DNA of 41,053 nucleotides from Paracoccus sp. IB05. Lineage in GTDB: Bacteria > Pseudomonadota > Alphaproteobacteria > Rhodobacterales > Rhodobacteraceae. Below the pieces are notes generated by a model that was not told the origin of the DNA, made no database searches, and was given only the letters and a program-made list of their open reading frames with translations. Of this stretch, positions 9,141-16,644 are shown in pieces. The position numbers were made by a program, and so were the translations under genes. Position 1 is the stretch's first letter. Each line of letters opens with the position of its first letter. The DNA is taken from contig NZ_JAEFCF010000048.1 in assembly GCF_016405985.1 (NCBI RefSeq), positions 1-41,053 on the forward strand, written 5' to 3'.

Positions 9141-9218
9141 AGACTTCTCCTCTGTTGTGATTTCAGAGCCATAGGAATTGAAAGTCCCGAAGACTCTGTT
9201 TTTTATTTTTTATTTTAT

Positions 9219-9252
9219 CCCGGCCTGCGAATGGACTGCGGCCGGGTTTTTT
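9219..9252 (+). terminator. Intrinsic terminator facing against the surrounding genes
   Basis: Perfect 7-bp stem CCCGGCC (9219-9225) / GGCCGGG (9240-9246), 14-base loop, followed by TTTTTT at 9247-9252. Read on the plus strand this is a textbook Rho-independent terminator, and T-rich DNA (9199-9217) also precedes it. The genes on both sides run on the minus strand, where the hairpin would be followed by A-rich sequence and would not terminate. It may block antisense transcription entering the ureohydrolase gene or end an unrecognised plus-strand RNA. Confidence 0.6.
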
Positions 9253-9261
9253 ATGCAGAGA

Positions 9262-10236
9262 TCAGGCCTTGCCTTTGGAACAGCGCTCTGCGAGAAGGCA
9301 GAGCAATTCAAAAAGCATCGTTGCCCCGGCCAGGGCGGTGGATCCGCCGGGATCAAAAGGAGGCGAGACTTCGACCACATCCGCCCCGATCAGGTTCAAC
9401 CCTCTGAGGCTGCGCAACATTTTCTGAGCCTGATAGGTGGTGAAGCCACCAACTTCCGGCGTTCCGGTTCCAGGCGCGAAAGCCGGATCAAGACAGTCGA
9501 TATCAAAGGTGACATAGGTCTTTCCGGCCCCGACGATCCTTCTGGCGTCCGCCATTACGGCTTCGATACCACACTCGAAAACCGTGTTGATGGGGAATTG
9601 ATGAACGCCTTGTTCCACCCCCCAGGCATTGTCATCAGAGCTGTAGAGCCCGCCCCTGAGTCCAATCTGGACCAACCGGTGAGGATCAAGGATTCCTTCT
9701 TCAATCGCCCGACGGAACGGTGTTCCATGCGCATATTTGCTGCCATTGAAATACACGTCCCAAAGATCGGAATGTGCATCAAACTGGATCATCCCCAGGG
9801 GTCCATGACGCTCGGCCAGGGCCCTCAACACGGGCAATGTCACCAGGTGATCGCCGCCCACAGACAAGGGAGCAACTCCATGACGGGTTATCGTGCGATA
9901 ATGATCCGTAAGGGCATCCAATGCCGGAACGATCTCAAGAGGATTAACAGGCGCGTCCCCCAGATCAGCACAATTGGCAATCTCATAGGGGCTGATATCA
10001 AGCTCCGGATGATATCGGCGCATGAGCGCTGATAAATCCCTGACCTGTCTTGGCCCGTGGCGTGCGCCGGGTCGATTTGTCGTTCCGCTGTCCCATGGAA
10101 TTCCGACAATGCCGATATCAAGATCTTTGATAGCATCCAGCACAATCTGTGGAAGACGCATGAACGTCGCGATCCCGGCATATCTGGGCACAATATCGGA
10201 TGAGAGAGGTTGATGATGTGATTTCTGATTTGGCAT
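9262..10236 (-). CDS. Guanidino-acid ureohydrolase (agmatinase/arginase family)
   Basis: A 324-residue binuclear Mn2+ (or Ni2+) enzyme that hydrolyses a guanidino group to urea and an amine. All metal ligands are visible: SVGGDH (about residue 130), FDAHSD (about 152) and TFDIDCLDPAFAPGTGTPE (about 243-260). The N-terminal HQPLSSDIVPRYAGIATFMRLP and the GDAPVNP motif resemble guanidinobutyrase/guanidinopropionase (GbuA/GpuA) rather than true agmatinase. The ATG at 10236 has GGAG about 7 bases upstream. It heads the leftward cluster that continues through the symporter into tauXY-xsc, and is divergent from a LysR gene. That context suggests a substrate yielding taurine, namely taurocyamine. 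Guanidinobutyrate, guanidinopropionate or agmatine remain possible. Confidence 0.85.
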   Translation of the reverse strand: MPNQKSHHQPLSSDIVPRYAGIATFMRLPQIVLDAIKDLDIGIVGIPWDSGTTNRPGARHGPRQVRDLSALMRRYHPELDISPYEIANCADLGDAPVNPLEIVPALDALTDHYRTITRHGVAPLSVGGDHLVTLPVLRALAERHGPLGMIQFDAHSDLWDVYFNGSKYAHGTPFRRAIEEGILDPHRLVQIGLRGGLYSSDDNAWGVEQGVHQFPINTVFECGIEAVMADARRIVGAGKTYVTFDIDCLDPAFAPGTGTPEVGGFTTYQAQKMLRSLRGLNLIGADVVEVSPPFDPGGSTALAGATMLFELLCLLAERCSKGKA

Positions 10237-10260
10237 TTTTTCTCCGGCTCCCGGTTCGGA

Positions 10261-10315
10261 AACCTTGCCAAAGGAATGCGATCACTTTAATGCAAGGTTT
10301 ACGTCACTCACTTGC
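10261..10315. promoter_or_regulatory. Candidate LysR operator between ureohydrolase and lysR
   Basis: The short divergent intergenic region holds a perfect 8-bp inverted repeat: AACCTTGC (10261-10268) and GCAAGGTT (10292-10299), 23-base spacer. A further half-site CTTGC at 10311-10315 pairs with GCAAG at 10292. Such repeated half-sites between a LysR gene and its divergent target are typical of LysR operators, but binding is not shown here. Confidence 0.5.
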
Positions 10316-10329
10316 GTTTTGGGTAAGCA

Positions 10330-11208
10330 ATGTTCAGGCTGGCCTATAGCGACATCCGGTTGCTCAGGATCTTCCACCAGGTTGTCATCGGCCGCAGTTT
10401 CGCTGCGGCCTCGACCGCTCTTGGGGTCAGTGAAGCTGTCGTCAGCCGGGCAATGTCCGACCTGGAGGCAAGAACCGGTATGATGCTGTGCCAAAGGGGG
10501 CGCGGCGGCTTCGTGCTTGAGGCGGATGGTGAATTCGTGATGAAGGCGACGCAGCGACTGCTGAGCGAGATGGATCTGTTCTCGGAAAGCATCGGCACCT
10601 ATCGCCAGGGCATGGCCGGAGAGTTGCGGCTTGCGATCACCGAAAGCACGCTCTCGGATCGCAACAACCGGATCTCAGAATACATTACGCGCTACAAGCT
10701 GCGGGCGCCCAATGTAAGGATCGAACTCAGCGTTCTGCCCCCGTCCGGTGTCCAGTCCCACGTCCTTAATGGACTGGCACATATAGGTTTCCTGCCCACA
10801 CACCGACGCGTCGTCGACCTGACCTACCAGGAGTTGCATGAAGAGAAGATGTCCCTCTATTGCAGCCCGGGCCATCCTCTTTTTGAGACGGATTGCAGCC
10901 GGGAAGACATCTTTTCAGCAGAGGTTGCGGCCCCCGATTATCTGCTGAACGGCCAGCTTGGGCTTCATGCAGACACGCTCCGGATCGTGAACAGCACGAA
11001 CTCGATCGAAGGCATCGCCATGCTCGTCATGACGGGCAGTTATCTGGGGTTTCTTCCGGATCATTTCGCGTCGAAGTGGCTCGAACAGGGCCAGCTGCGC
11101 GAGCTTCTGCCTGAAGTATTCAGCTATCACATCCGTTTTTGCGCGATTTCCCGTTCGGATCGTAAGGACAGTAAGCTCGTCCACTCGTTCCTCAGGGAAC
11201 TGGGCTGA
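10330..11208 (+). CDS. LysR-family transcriptional regulator
   Basis: A 292-residue regulator. Residues about 5-65 are the winged helix-turn-helix of LysR proteins (LLRIFHQVVIGRSFAAASTALGVSEAVVSRAMSDLEAR), followed by a linker helix and a C-terminal periplasmic-binding-like co-inducer domain (about 90-290: GELRLAITESTLSD, HIGFLPTHRR, MLVMTGSYLGFLPDHF). The start at 10330 is an ATG 93 bases from the divergent ureohydrolase start. Taurine clusters usually carry a MocR-type TauR, which is absent, so this LysR protein is the likely local activator. Its position suggests that it responds to the guanidino compound or its product rather than simply to taurine. Target and inducer are inferred. Confidence 0.85.
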   Translation: MFRLAYSDIRLLRIFHQVVIGRSFAAASTALGVSEAVVSRAMSDLEARTGMMLCQRGRGGFVLEADGEFVMKATQRLLSEMDLFSESIGTYRQGMAGELRLAITESTLSDRNNRISEYITRYKLRAPNVRIELSVLPPSGVQSHVLNGLAHIGFLPTHRRVVDLTYQELHEEKMSLYCSPGHPLFETDCSREDIFSAEVAAPDYLLNGQLGLHADTLRIVNSTNSIEGIAMLVMTGSYLGFLPDHFASKWLEQGQLRELLPEVFSYHIRFCAISRSDRKDSKLVHSFLRELG

Positions 11209-11533
11209 GCCACCGCGACCACTCGTGCCTTTACCAGGGCGCTGATTTAGTTGCGCCGCCATGCCACCTTTGGAACATGCTTAACCTGCATGTTGCCCCA
11301 GGTCCTTCCACTGATCAAGGATCGCTGCACCAGCAGCAGAGCGTGATCTGTTGTCAGCGCCGGGATCTTCGTGTGCACTAGGGCAGCAACGAACCCCGGC
11401 AGAAACAAATGCGGCCACACCTGCACAAATCTGATGCAGGGACCTCCCCTCTGCCGGTATGCAGGGCCTGCAACGCGGGAATGCTGCACTGCGGCTGGAA
11501 ACTTCGCATGTGGCCTACTATTTGATCGTCAAC
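11209..11533. other. Gene-free interval
   Basis: Between the LysR stop and the DUF1127 leader no reading frame on either strand resembles a known protein, and no clear promoter or terminator was found. Codon patterns look broken, so decayed coding or mobile DNA is possible. Confidence 0.3.
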
Positions 11534-11552
11534 CGAAGCGAATGCCGCTTCG
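11534..11552 (+). promoter_or_regulatory. Small hairpin in the DUF1127 leader
   Basis: Perfect 7-bp inverted repeat CGAAGCG (11534-11540) / CGCTTCG (11546-11552) with a 5-base loop, about 30 bases before the start codon. It may stabilise or regulate the leader of the DUF1127 mRNA, or be an operator; no function is proven. Confidence 0.3.
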
Positions 11553-11581
11553 ATTTGCTTTCAGAAAAGAGAAATACGGCC

Positions 11582-11776
11582 ATGACTGCCATCACCCTGA
11601 CCCGCCCGACCGCTCATGCCGCTCCGCAGCATTCCTCGGTTCTTTCGCGGATGATCGCGGGGTTAAAAGCCTGGAATGAGCTGCGGGTGACCCGCAAAGC
11701 GCTGAGCGTACTGAGCGATCGGGAACTGGCGGATATCGGTCTGCACCGGGGCGAGATCGCGCTGATCGGCCGCTGA
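11582..11776 (+). CDS. DUF1127 small protein
   Basis: A 64-residue basic protein whose C-terminal half is a DUF1127 domain (LKAWNELRVTRKALSVLSDRELADIGLHRGEI). The ATG at 11582 is chosen because the domain and an AAAAGAGAAA purine stretch upstream fit; an in-frame start at 11459 would add an unconserved tail. In alphaproteobacteria small DUF1127 proteins bind RNA or modulate phosphate, carbon and stress responses (for example CcaF1 of Rhodobacter). The gene stands alone, with a leader hairpin and a strong terminator directly behind it, so it is a monocistronic unit. The N-terminal 30 residues are low-complexity and not conserved. Confidence 0.85.
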   Translation: MTAITLTRPTAHAAPQHSSVLSRMIAGLKAWNELRVTRKALSVLSDRELADIGLHRGEIALIGR

Positions 11777-11801
11777 CCCACTGCCCCGTTTGCCTATTGA
11801 G

Positions 11802-11838
11802 AAAGCCGTGAGTCTCGCCGCTCACGGCTTTTGTCTTT
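11802..11838 (+). terminator. Intrinsic terminator of the DUF1127 gene
   Basis: Stem AAAGCCGTGAG (11802-11812) / CTCACGGCTTT (11821-11831) with an 8-base loop, followed by TTGTCTTTT. It begins 26 bases after the DUF1127 stop codon and is oriented with that gene. Confidence 0.85.
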
Positions 11839-11845
11839 TCAGCTG

Positions 11846-12690
11846 TCACTGGGCCATCATACACAGCAATCGGCATTCCTCATCGCACAGCAAGCGGTCG
11901 CCTGGGCCCCAGGTGTTCAATACCGGCATCTGGAGGATCGGGTTTAGGATGGATCTTTCAGGCTCTGATGTCCAGACGTGCAGATGTATTTGCAGCGCGT
12001 GAGACCGCCGAGCGTCTTTAGCCTGCGCGAAGTTATTAGCCGCCATGAAGTCCGTCAGATGAGCTCGCAGCTGGCCGTATCTGTCGTAATGGAAGCGCTT
12101 GACTGTGACCTCCCTGATCGTGCGGTTCATCCTTTCGGCCTGGCCATTGGTCGAGGGGGGATTGGGTTTGGTCAGCCTGTGTTCGATCCCGCCTCGCCAC
12201 GGTTTCTCGAACCGGTGGCGCAACCGTGTCTGGATCTCGCAGATCATGTCGAAGCGCATCGGACCGGAGCAGATAGTGTTCCGGTTCCATGGCTGCTCCG
12301 CGAGCTGGATTCCATTGTCGGCGAAAATAGTATGGACTTGACAGGGCACGGCTGCGAGCATGTGCGACCGGAATTCCCAGACTGTCTTGCTGTCGGCCTT
12401 GTCGATGGGCTGAGTCACGGCCAATTTGTTCCTGCGGTCGATGCCGACGAGCAAATATAGCCCCTCGTCTGGAAAGCGTATTCGCAGGGTATTCGATCCC
12501 CCGGATCGAATACTGATCCTGTTTATTACTGGAGCGTTTTCTGATCCTCCTCATACGTGAGCGGTCTTCACCCCGGCGATGGCGATGTGGAAGAACCCTC
12601 TGGGATAGCCTTTGAACTTCGACCACTTCGGCTTGTCGCCCTCCACATCAGGCAAACGCGAGATGCCATGACGCGTGCCAGGCATCGACG
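11846..12690 (-). pseudogene. IS481-family transposase, broken and frameshifted
   Basis: The rve integrase-like domain is recognisable on the minus strand: LLVGIDRRNKLAVTQPIDKA, the TIFADNGIQLAEQP segment, and HRLTKPNPPSTNGQAERMNR, ending NPILQMPVLNT at about 11900. An N-terminal piece in another frame (HGISRLPDVEGDKPKW to FFHIAIAG) lies at about 12570-12690. The two pieces are separated by some 60 foreign bases that contain a perfect palindrome (12489-12513). The usual stop after the LNT end is read through for 18 more codons. The transposase cannot be made as one active protein. The N-terminal helix-turn-helix is missing and replaced by an IS110 fragment. Confidence 0.75.
12489..12513. repeat. 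Perfect 11-bp palindrome inside the IS481 remnant
   Basis: GTATTCGATCC (12489-12499), spacer CCC, GGATCGAATAC (12503-12513). It lies in the non-IS481 filler between the two transposase pieces and is followed by TGATCCTG, as is the degenerate copy at about 1771-1801. Confidence 0.6.
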
Positions 12691-13000
12691 GTCTCATCGC
12701 GGTCTCGACAATGGCTTCTGCATCATTCGCGTCATCCTTCTGCCGCTTGACGAATGGCTTGACATAAATCGGTGGGATCCGGCGGACGTCATGACCGAGC
12801 GGCTGCAACTCCCGTGCCCAATGGTGCGATGTGGCGCAGGCCTCCATAGCCACAACGCACAGCGGAAGTGTGGACTTAAACGCCATGAAGCGCGTTCGCG
12901 GAGGGCGTTTTCCAACGATGGCTCGTCCCTCCGCATTCGCAGCGTGGATCTGGAAAACGTTCTTGGCCAAATCCACACCGACTACGTTAATCTCTTCCAT
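12691..13000 (-). pseudogene. IS110-family transposase, N-terminal fragment
   Basis: The DEDD-type catalytic domain starts at 13000 with MEEINVVGVDLAKNVFQIH and continues through VVAMEACATSHHWARELQ and FVKRQKDDANDAEAIVETAM. After about 103 residues the sequence switches, in frame, to IS481 transposase sequence (RHGISRLPDVEGD). The C-terminal Tnp20 domain is missing, so it is inactive. The open frame extends upstream to 13087, but those residues are the translated leader of the IS. Confidence 0.75.
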
Positions 13001-13086
13001 GGACACCCCCTCCAATGTGGCGAGTCCAACATCCCCACCCCGGCACATTGCGATGCCGTCGGGCGGGGGTTCCCACCCCAACAGCA

Positions 13087-13255
13087 CTCGATCACGGCAT
13101 CACTGAACACTGGTGGCCGGCCATTTCGACCCGCCTTCGGCGCCAGCCACACCATGTCCCTGTCAAGCCAGACCAGCAGTGACTCGCGACGACTCAGAGC
13201 GTCATTTAAGGACTTCCACTTCGTCGTCAGTAGCGGCAAGGATCAGGACGGGTCA
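13087..13255 (-). pseudogene. IS5-family transposase, N-terminal fragment
   Basis: Residues LLTTKWKSLNDALSRR, LLVWLDRDMVWLAPKAGRNG and RPPVFSDAVIE match the start of IS5-group transposases. The natural start MTRPDP lies at about 13255 in another frame, one base out of phase. The fragment ends at about 13087, exactly where the IS110 leader begins, so an IS110 insertion or recombination cut it. No C-terminal half was found nearby. Confidence 0.7.
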
Positions 13256-13350
13256 TGACAAACCTCTAACCACATGGATTCGCTATGTGAGTCCTGCCCG
13301 ACGAGGACTTCTGCAACAACGCCGATGCTCACCAGCCAGTGCCGCTCATT

Positions 13351-14535
13351 TCACCCAATGGGCGGCACTGCCACGGGCCGCAGATGGAGGGTGACTGCCG
13401 CGCCGCCGCCTTCACGGTTCGCGATATCCAGACGGCCACCATGTGCCGCCGCAATCGCTTGCACCACCGAAAGCCCGAGGCCCGTGCCGCCGGTCTCGCG
13501 CGATCTCGACGCATCGCCGCGCCAGAAAGGATTGACCGCCACCGCCTGCATATCCTCGGGGAAACCGGGGCCGCGATCCAGCACGCGGATCGTGACATGA
13601 CCATCGGGTTGCGCTTCGGTCTCGCAGCGCAGCACGCCGCCCGTGGAGGCGTAGCGGGCAGCGTTTTGCAAGAGCGCCAGTACAGCCTGGCGGATGCGGG
13701 CCGGATCGGCGGCAATCAGGGCCGGGCGCAGATCGGTCTCCGGCACCAGCCCGCCTGCCTCCAGCATCGGTTTCGCCGCAGAAAGCACTGCCGCCACCTC
13801 GACCGCGACATCAAGCTCCTCGCGCTGCATCACCAGTTTCTGCCCGATCGCAAGCGAGAGCGTCCGCAGGTCTTCGACGATCCGCCCAAGTCCTTCGACC
13901 TGCAGCAGAAGATCGGCGATGATCCTGCGGTCCATCGGGAAGACGCCGTCGATCATCCCCTGCAGCGCGCCCTGCAAAACGGTCAGCGGCGTGCGCAGCT
14001 CATGCGCTACGGACATATTGTTGAACCGCAGGCGGTTTTCCATGTTCTCAAGGCTGGTCGCCAGCGCATTGAAGGTCTGGACAAGGCTCGTCACCTCTCG
14101 CGTGGTGCCGGGCGGTGCCGCCACGCGGGCCGAGAAATCTCCGGATTTCAGGACCTCAGCCGCCATCGTCAGCTCTTCGAGGGGTCGGGCGATCCGCCGC
14201 GCCAGCCAGACGCCGATCAGGGCGGAGAGGAGCGCCGAGACGATGCCTATGACCAGGGTGGCAATCTGAACCTTGAAATCGGTCGGGGCCGAGAGCGCAT
14301 TCAGGTGCTCCACCACGATCCTGAGGCCTTCGGCGTCGGGAACAAGCCCTTCATTCACCAGCCGGTAGGCCTCTGCCGCCTCGGGGGGCAGGCTGTTATT
14401 GTTGTTTTCTTCGAGATAGGCCGAATACCAGGTCACCCCGATATAGGCCATGCCGACACTCAGCAGCAGCATGGTCACAATCGCCGCCGCCGTCAGCGTG
14501 GCAAGCGGCAGCGCACGGATCCGGCGCAGCGTCAT
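13351..14535 (-). CDS. Sensor histidine kinase (HAMP, HisKA, HATPase_c)
   Basis: A 394-residue inner-membrane kinase. Two transmembrane helices (about 11-34 and 88-112) flank a short periplasmic loop of about 50 residues. A HAMP domain (about 113-165) leads into the HisKA helix with phospho-acceptor His178 in MSVAHELRTPL. The ATPase domain has the N box (QAVLALLQNAARYA), G1 (DRGPGFP) and G2 (GGTGLGLSVV). The start overlaps the response regulator stop by four bases (ATGA), showing co-translation. The small sensor loop suggests recognition of an envelope or ionic signal. Its divergent neighbours are a PAP2 phosphatase and a lysozyme-inhibitor pseudogene, which hints at envelope control; the actual stimulus is unknown. 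Confidence 0.92.
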   Translation of the reverse strand: MTLRRIRALPLATLTAAAIVTMLLLSVGMAYIGVTWYSAYLEENNNNSLPPEAAEAYRLVNEGLVPDAEGLRIVVEHLNALSAPTDFKVQIATLVIGIVSALLSALIGVWLARRIARPLEELTMAAEVLKSGDFSARVAAPPGTTREVTSLVQTFNALATSLENMENRLRFNNMSVAHELRTPLTVLQGALQGMIDGVFPMDRRIIADLLLQVEGLGRIVEDLRTLSLAIGQKLVMQREELDVAVEVAAVLSAAKPMLEAGGLVPETDLRPALIAADPARIRQAVLALLQNAARYASTGGVLRCETEAQPDGHVTIRVLDRGPGFPEDMQAVAVNPFWRGDASRSRETGGTGLGLSVVQAIAAAHGGRLDIANREGGGAAVTLHLRPVAVPPIG

Positions 14536-15224
14536 TGCGGGTCTGCCAGGCGATAGCCGATGCCACGCACCGCCGGCAGAAAGCCGGTCTCGCCCATCTC
14601 TTCAAGCTTGCGCCTCAGGTTCGAGACATGGGTGTCCACCGTCCGCGCCAGCGCATCGCTTTCGGGCATGCAGGCGTCAAGGATATCGGCGCGGGCAAAG
14701 ACCTGGGTCGGGTGGCGGATCATATGGGCGAGGATGCGGAACTCGCTCAGGGTCAGGGTCAGCGGCTGGCGCTGGCCGTCCTTGAGGACAAAGGCTGCGT
14801 AGCTGTCAAAATCAACCTCAAGGCCGCGAAAGCGCCGCGCCGCGCCTTTCTGCTCGCCAAGGCTGCGGCGCAGCACCGCTTTGACCCGGGCGACAACTTC
14901 CTGGGGGTTGAAGGGTTTTACGATGTAGTCATCGGCGCCAAGATGCAGCCCGCTCAGCCGGTCGATATCATCGGCAAGTGCCGTCACCATGATCACCGGG
15001 GTCGAGCCGGACTGGCGCAGCCGCGCGAGCACCGCGAAACCGTCGAGCCTGGGGATACCGGCATCCAGCAGCACCAGATCGGGTTTCAGCACCGCATGAT
15101 GCTGCAAAGCCGTCTCGCCATCCGAGGCCTGGACGGTGCGAAACCCCTCGCGCAAAAGATAGGCGTCAAGGATGCGCGCGATGGCGGGCTCGTCTTCGAC
15201 GATGAGGACAAGACTGTTCTCCAT
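14532..15224 (-). CDS. OmpR/PhoB-family response regulator
   Basis: A 230-residue regulator. The receiver domain (1-120) has the acidic pair in VEDEP, phospho-acceptor Asp54 in LVLLDAGIP, the T/A switch MVTA and the conserved lysine in DYIVKPFNP. The C-terminal winged helix (about 130-228) has LTLTLSEFRILAHMIRHP and TVDTHVSNLRRKLE, ending VRGIGYRL. It is the first gene of the two-gene operon with the kinase and is divergent from the PAP2 gene across about 190 bases, where its own binding sites would be expected. BaeR- or PhoP-like by layout, but orthology cannot be decided by eye. Confidence 0.93.
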   Translation of the reverse strand: MENSLVLIVEDEPAIARILDAYLLREGFRTVQASDGETALQHHAVLKPDLVLLDAGIPRLDGFAVLARLRQSGSTPVIMVTALADDIDRLSGLHLGADDYIVKPFNPQEVVARVKAVLRRSLGEQKGAARRFRGLEVDFDSYAAFVLKDGQRQPLTLTLSEFRILAHMIRHPTQVFARADILDACMPESDALARTVDTHVSNLRRKLEEMGETGFLPAVRGIGYRLADPQ

Positions 15225-15411
15225 CCCTCTCCTGCCCCTCCTGCGCCTGTTTGCCGGGGCATCGTAAGGCCTTGCTACCGCCCGGACAATGGGCCGGACA
15301 GCAGCGTGACAGTCCGTTTACCTGACCCGGATAAGTCCTTGATCGCTTCTTCGCCATTTCTTGACAATCGGGTCGGAACTGACGGGGGAACGACAAAGAC
15401 AAGAGACCTCT

Positions 15412-16179
15412 ATGCCACGCCCCCCTGCCAGCACGCTGCCTGCCACCGCCCGTTTCGCGCCCGCATCGCAAAGCCGGAAAACCACAGGGCTGACAATCCT
15501 GGCGCGGCTGACCATCGCGATCAGCTTCTTCTTCATGATCTTTCCGGCGGCGGATCTGGCGGTCACACGCTGGTTCGCGGATGGGCAGGATTTTGTCCTC
15601 GCCGGTCACCCCTTCCTGGCGGGGTTGCGCCAGGTTGGGCTGAAAGGCCCCTATATCGCGATGTGCATCATGGTGCTGATCCTGACGTTTCAAGCGATTT
15701 CTGCCGGGCGGCTGCGGGTCGGCGCGCCGCATAAGGCGCTTTTCGTGATCCTCAGCTTCGTCTCGGGCCAGATGATTGTCGAGGCGCTGAAACCGCTGAT
15801 CGGCCGTGCCCGCCCGCGCGATCTGCTGGAATTCGGCGGCTCGGCCGAATTCACGCCGGTCTGGCAATTTGCCGGCGAATGCAGCCGCAACTGCTCTTTC
15901 GCATCCGGAGAAGCAGCGGCAGCGGCAGCCGCGCTTTCCCTGCTGGTCTTCGTGCCGGTCACCTGGCAGAGGCTGGCGGCGATGATCGTGACCCCGGCGC
16001 TGATTGCAATTGCCTTCAACCGGGTGATGTTCGGGGCGCATTTCCTCTCGGACGTCACGCTGGGCTGGTTGCTGACCCTGCTGGCAACGGTCTGGATCTG
16101 GCAATGGACAGCGGCCCGGGCGCAGCATATCGACGGGTTCATCACAAGAACGCCGGTCCGCGCGATGCAGCGCAGATAA
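15412..16179 (+). CDS. PAP2-family membrane phosphatase
   Basis: A 255-residue integral membrane protein of the type 2 phosphatidic acid phosphatase superfamily. The three signature motifs are present: KPLIGRARP, a variant second motif CSFASGEAA in place of PSGH, and NRVMFGAHFLSDV with the catalytic His and Asp. The ATG at 15412 is preceded by AAGAGACC; a TTG at 15361 would add 17 unconserved residues. About five or six hydrophobic helices surround the motifs. Enzymes of this group dephosphorylate undecaprenyl pyrophosphate, lipid A or phosphatidylglycerol phosphate on the periplasmic side. The SGE form of motif 2 is like that of LpxE/LpxF-type proteins. Being divergent from the two-component system suggests co-regulation. 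Confidence 0.85.
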   Translation: MPRPPASTLPATARFAPASQSRKTTGLTILARLTIAISFFFMIFPAADLAVTRWFADGQDFVLAGHPFLAGLRQVGLKGPYIAMCIMVLILTFQAISAGRLRVGAPHKALFVILSFVSGQMIVEALKPLIGRARPRDLLEFGGSAEFTPVWQFAGECSRNCSFASGEAAAAAAALSLLVFVPVTWQRLAAMIVTPALIAIAFNRVMFGAHFLSDVTLGWLLTLLATVWIWQWTAARAQHIDGFITRTPVRAMQRR

Positions 16180-16201
16180 GGCCGCGCGCAATGGGGGCAT
16201 C

Positions 16202-16570
16202 ATGCACCGGATCGGCCAGTATCTCGACGACCTGCGGCTGAGCCATGGCGCGCTGTTCCCCATCGTCCGGCGCGTGAGGGATATCGCGCTGGCATCCGGC
16301 CCCTCGGTGAGCGAGAGTTTCAGATATGGCGGCATCCTCTTTGCCAGCCGCGCGAATTTCTGCGGCGTTTTCGCCTTTCAGGCCCATGTCACCGTTGAAT
16401 TCAGCGAAGGCGCGAGGCTCGCCGATCCTGAGAACCAGCTCCTCGGCAAAGGCAGGCTGCGCCGCCATATCCGGCTTGAGACCGGGGCCGATATCGACGC
16501 GAAACACCTGGAACGCTGGATCAACGCGGCCCGCCTTGCCGCAGATGCGGGCGCGCAGCCCGAAGACTGA
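16202..16570 (+). CDS. DUF1801 domain protein
   Basis: A 122-residue soluble protein matching DUF1801 (YdhG-like). Recognisable features are the early VRRVRDIAL helix, VSESFRYGGILFASRANFCGVFAF with the typical beta strands, and the C-terminal KHLERWINAARL helix. It begins 23 bases after the PAP2 stop, so both are probably co-transcribed. DUF1801 proteins have a small alpha/beta fold of unclear biochemical role. No catalytic motif was identified. Confidence 0.75.
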   Translation: MHRIGQYLDDLRLSHGALFPIVRRVRDIALASGPSVSESFRYGGILFASRANFCGVFAFQAHVTVEFSEGARLADPENQLLGKGRLRRHIRLETGADIDAKHLERWINAARLAADAGAQPED

Positions 16571-16644
16571 TCGGCCCGCCGCCGAATGTGATTTGCCGCA
16601 CCGGGCCCAGACGCTGTAATCTGGTTTCAGTATCAGGAGGTTAC

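Noticed and set aside
7713-9407. Long plus-strand reading frame (564 codons) over the symporter
   Set aside because: Antisense shadow of a membrane protein gene; highly charged low-complexity product with no domain.
15361-15411. TTGACA at 15361 as -35 box of the PAP2 gene
   Set aside because: No acceptable -10 element at 16-18 bases distance; the sequence there is G-rich.
13339-15734. Long plus-strand frames over the histidine kinase and response regulator
   Set aside because: Antisense shadows; the minus-strand proteins have complete catalytic motifs.
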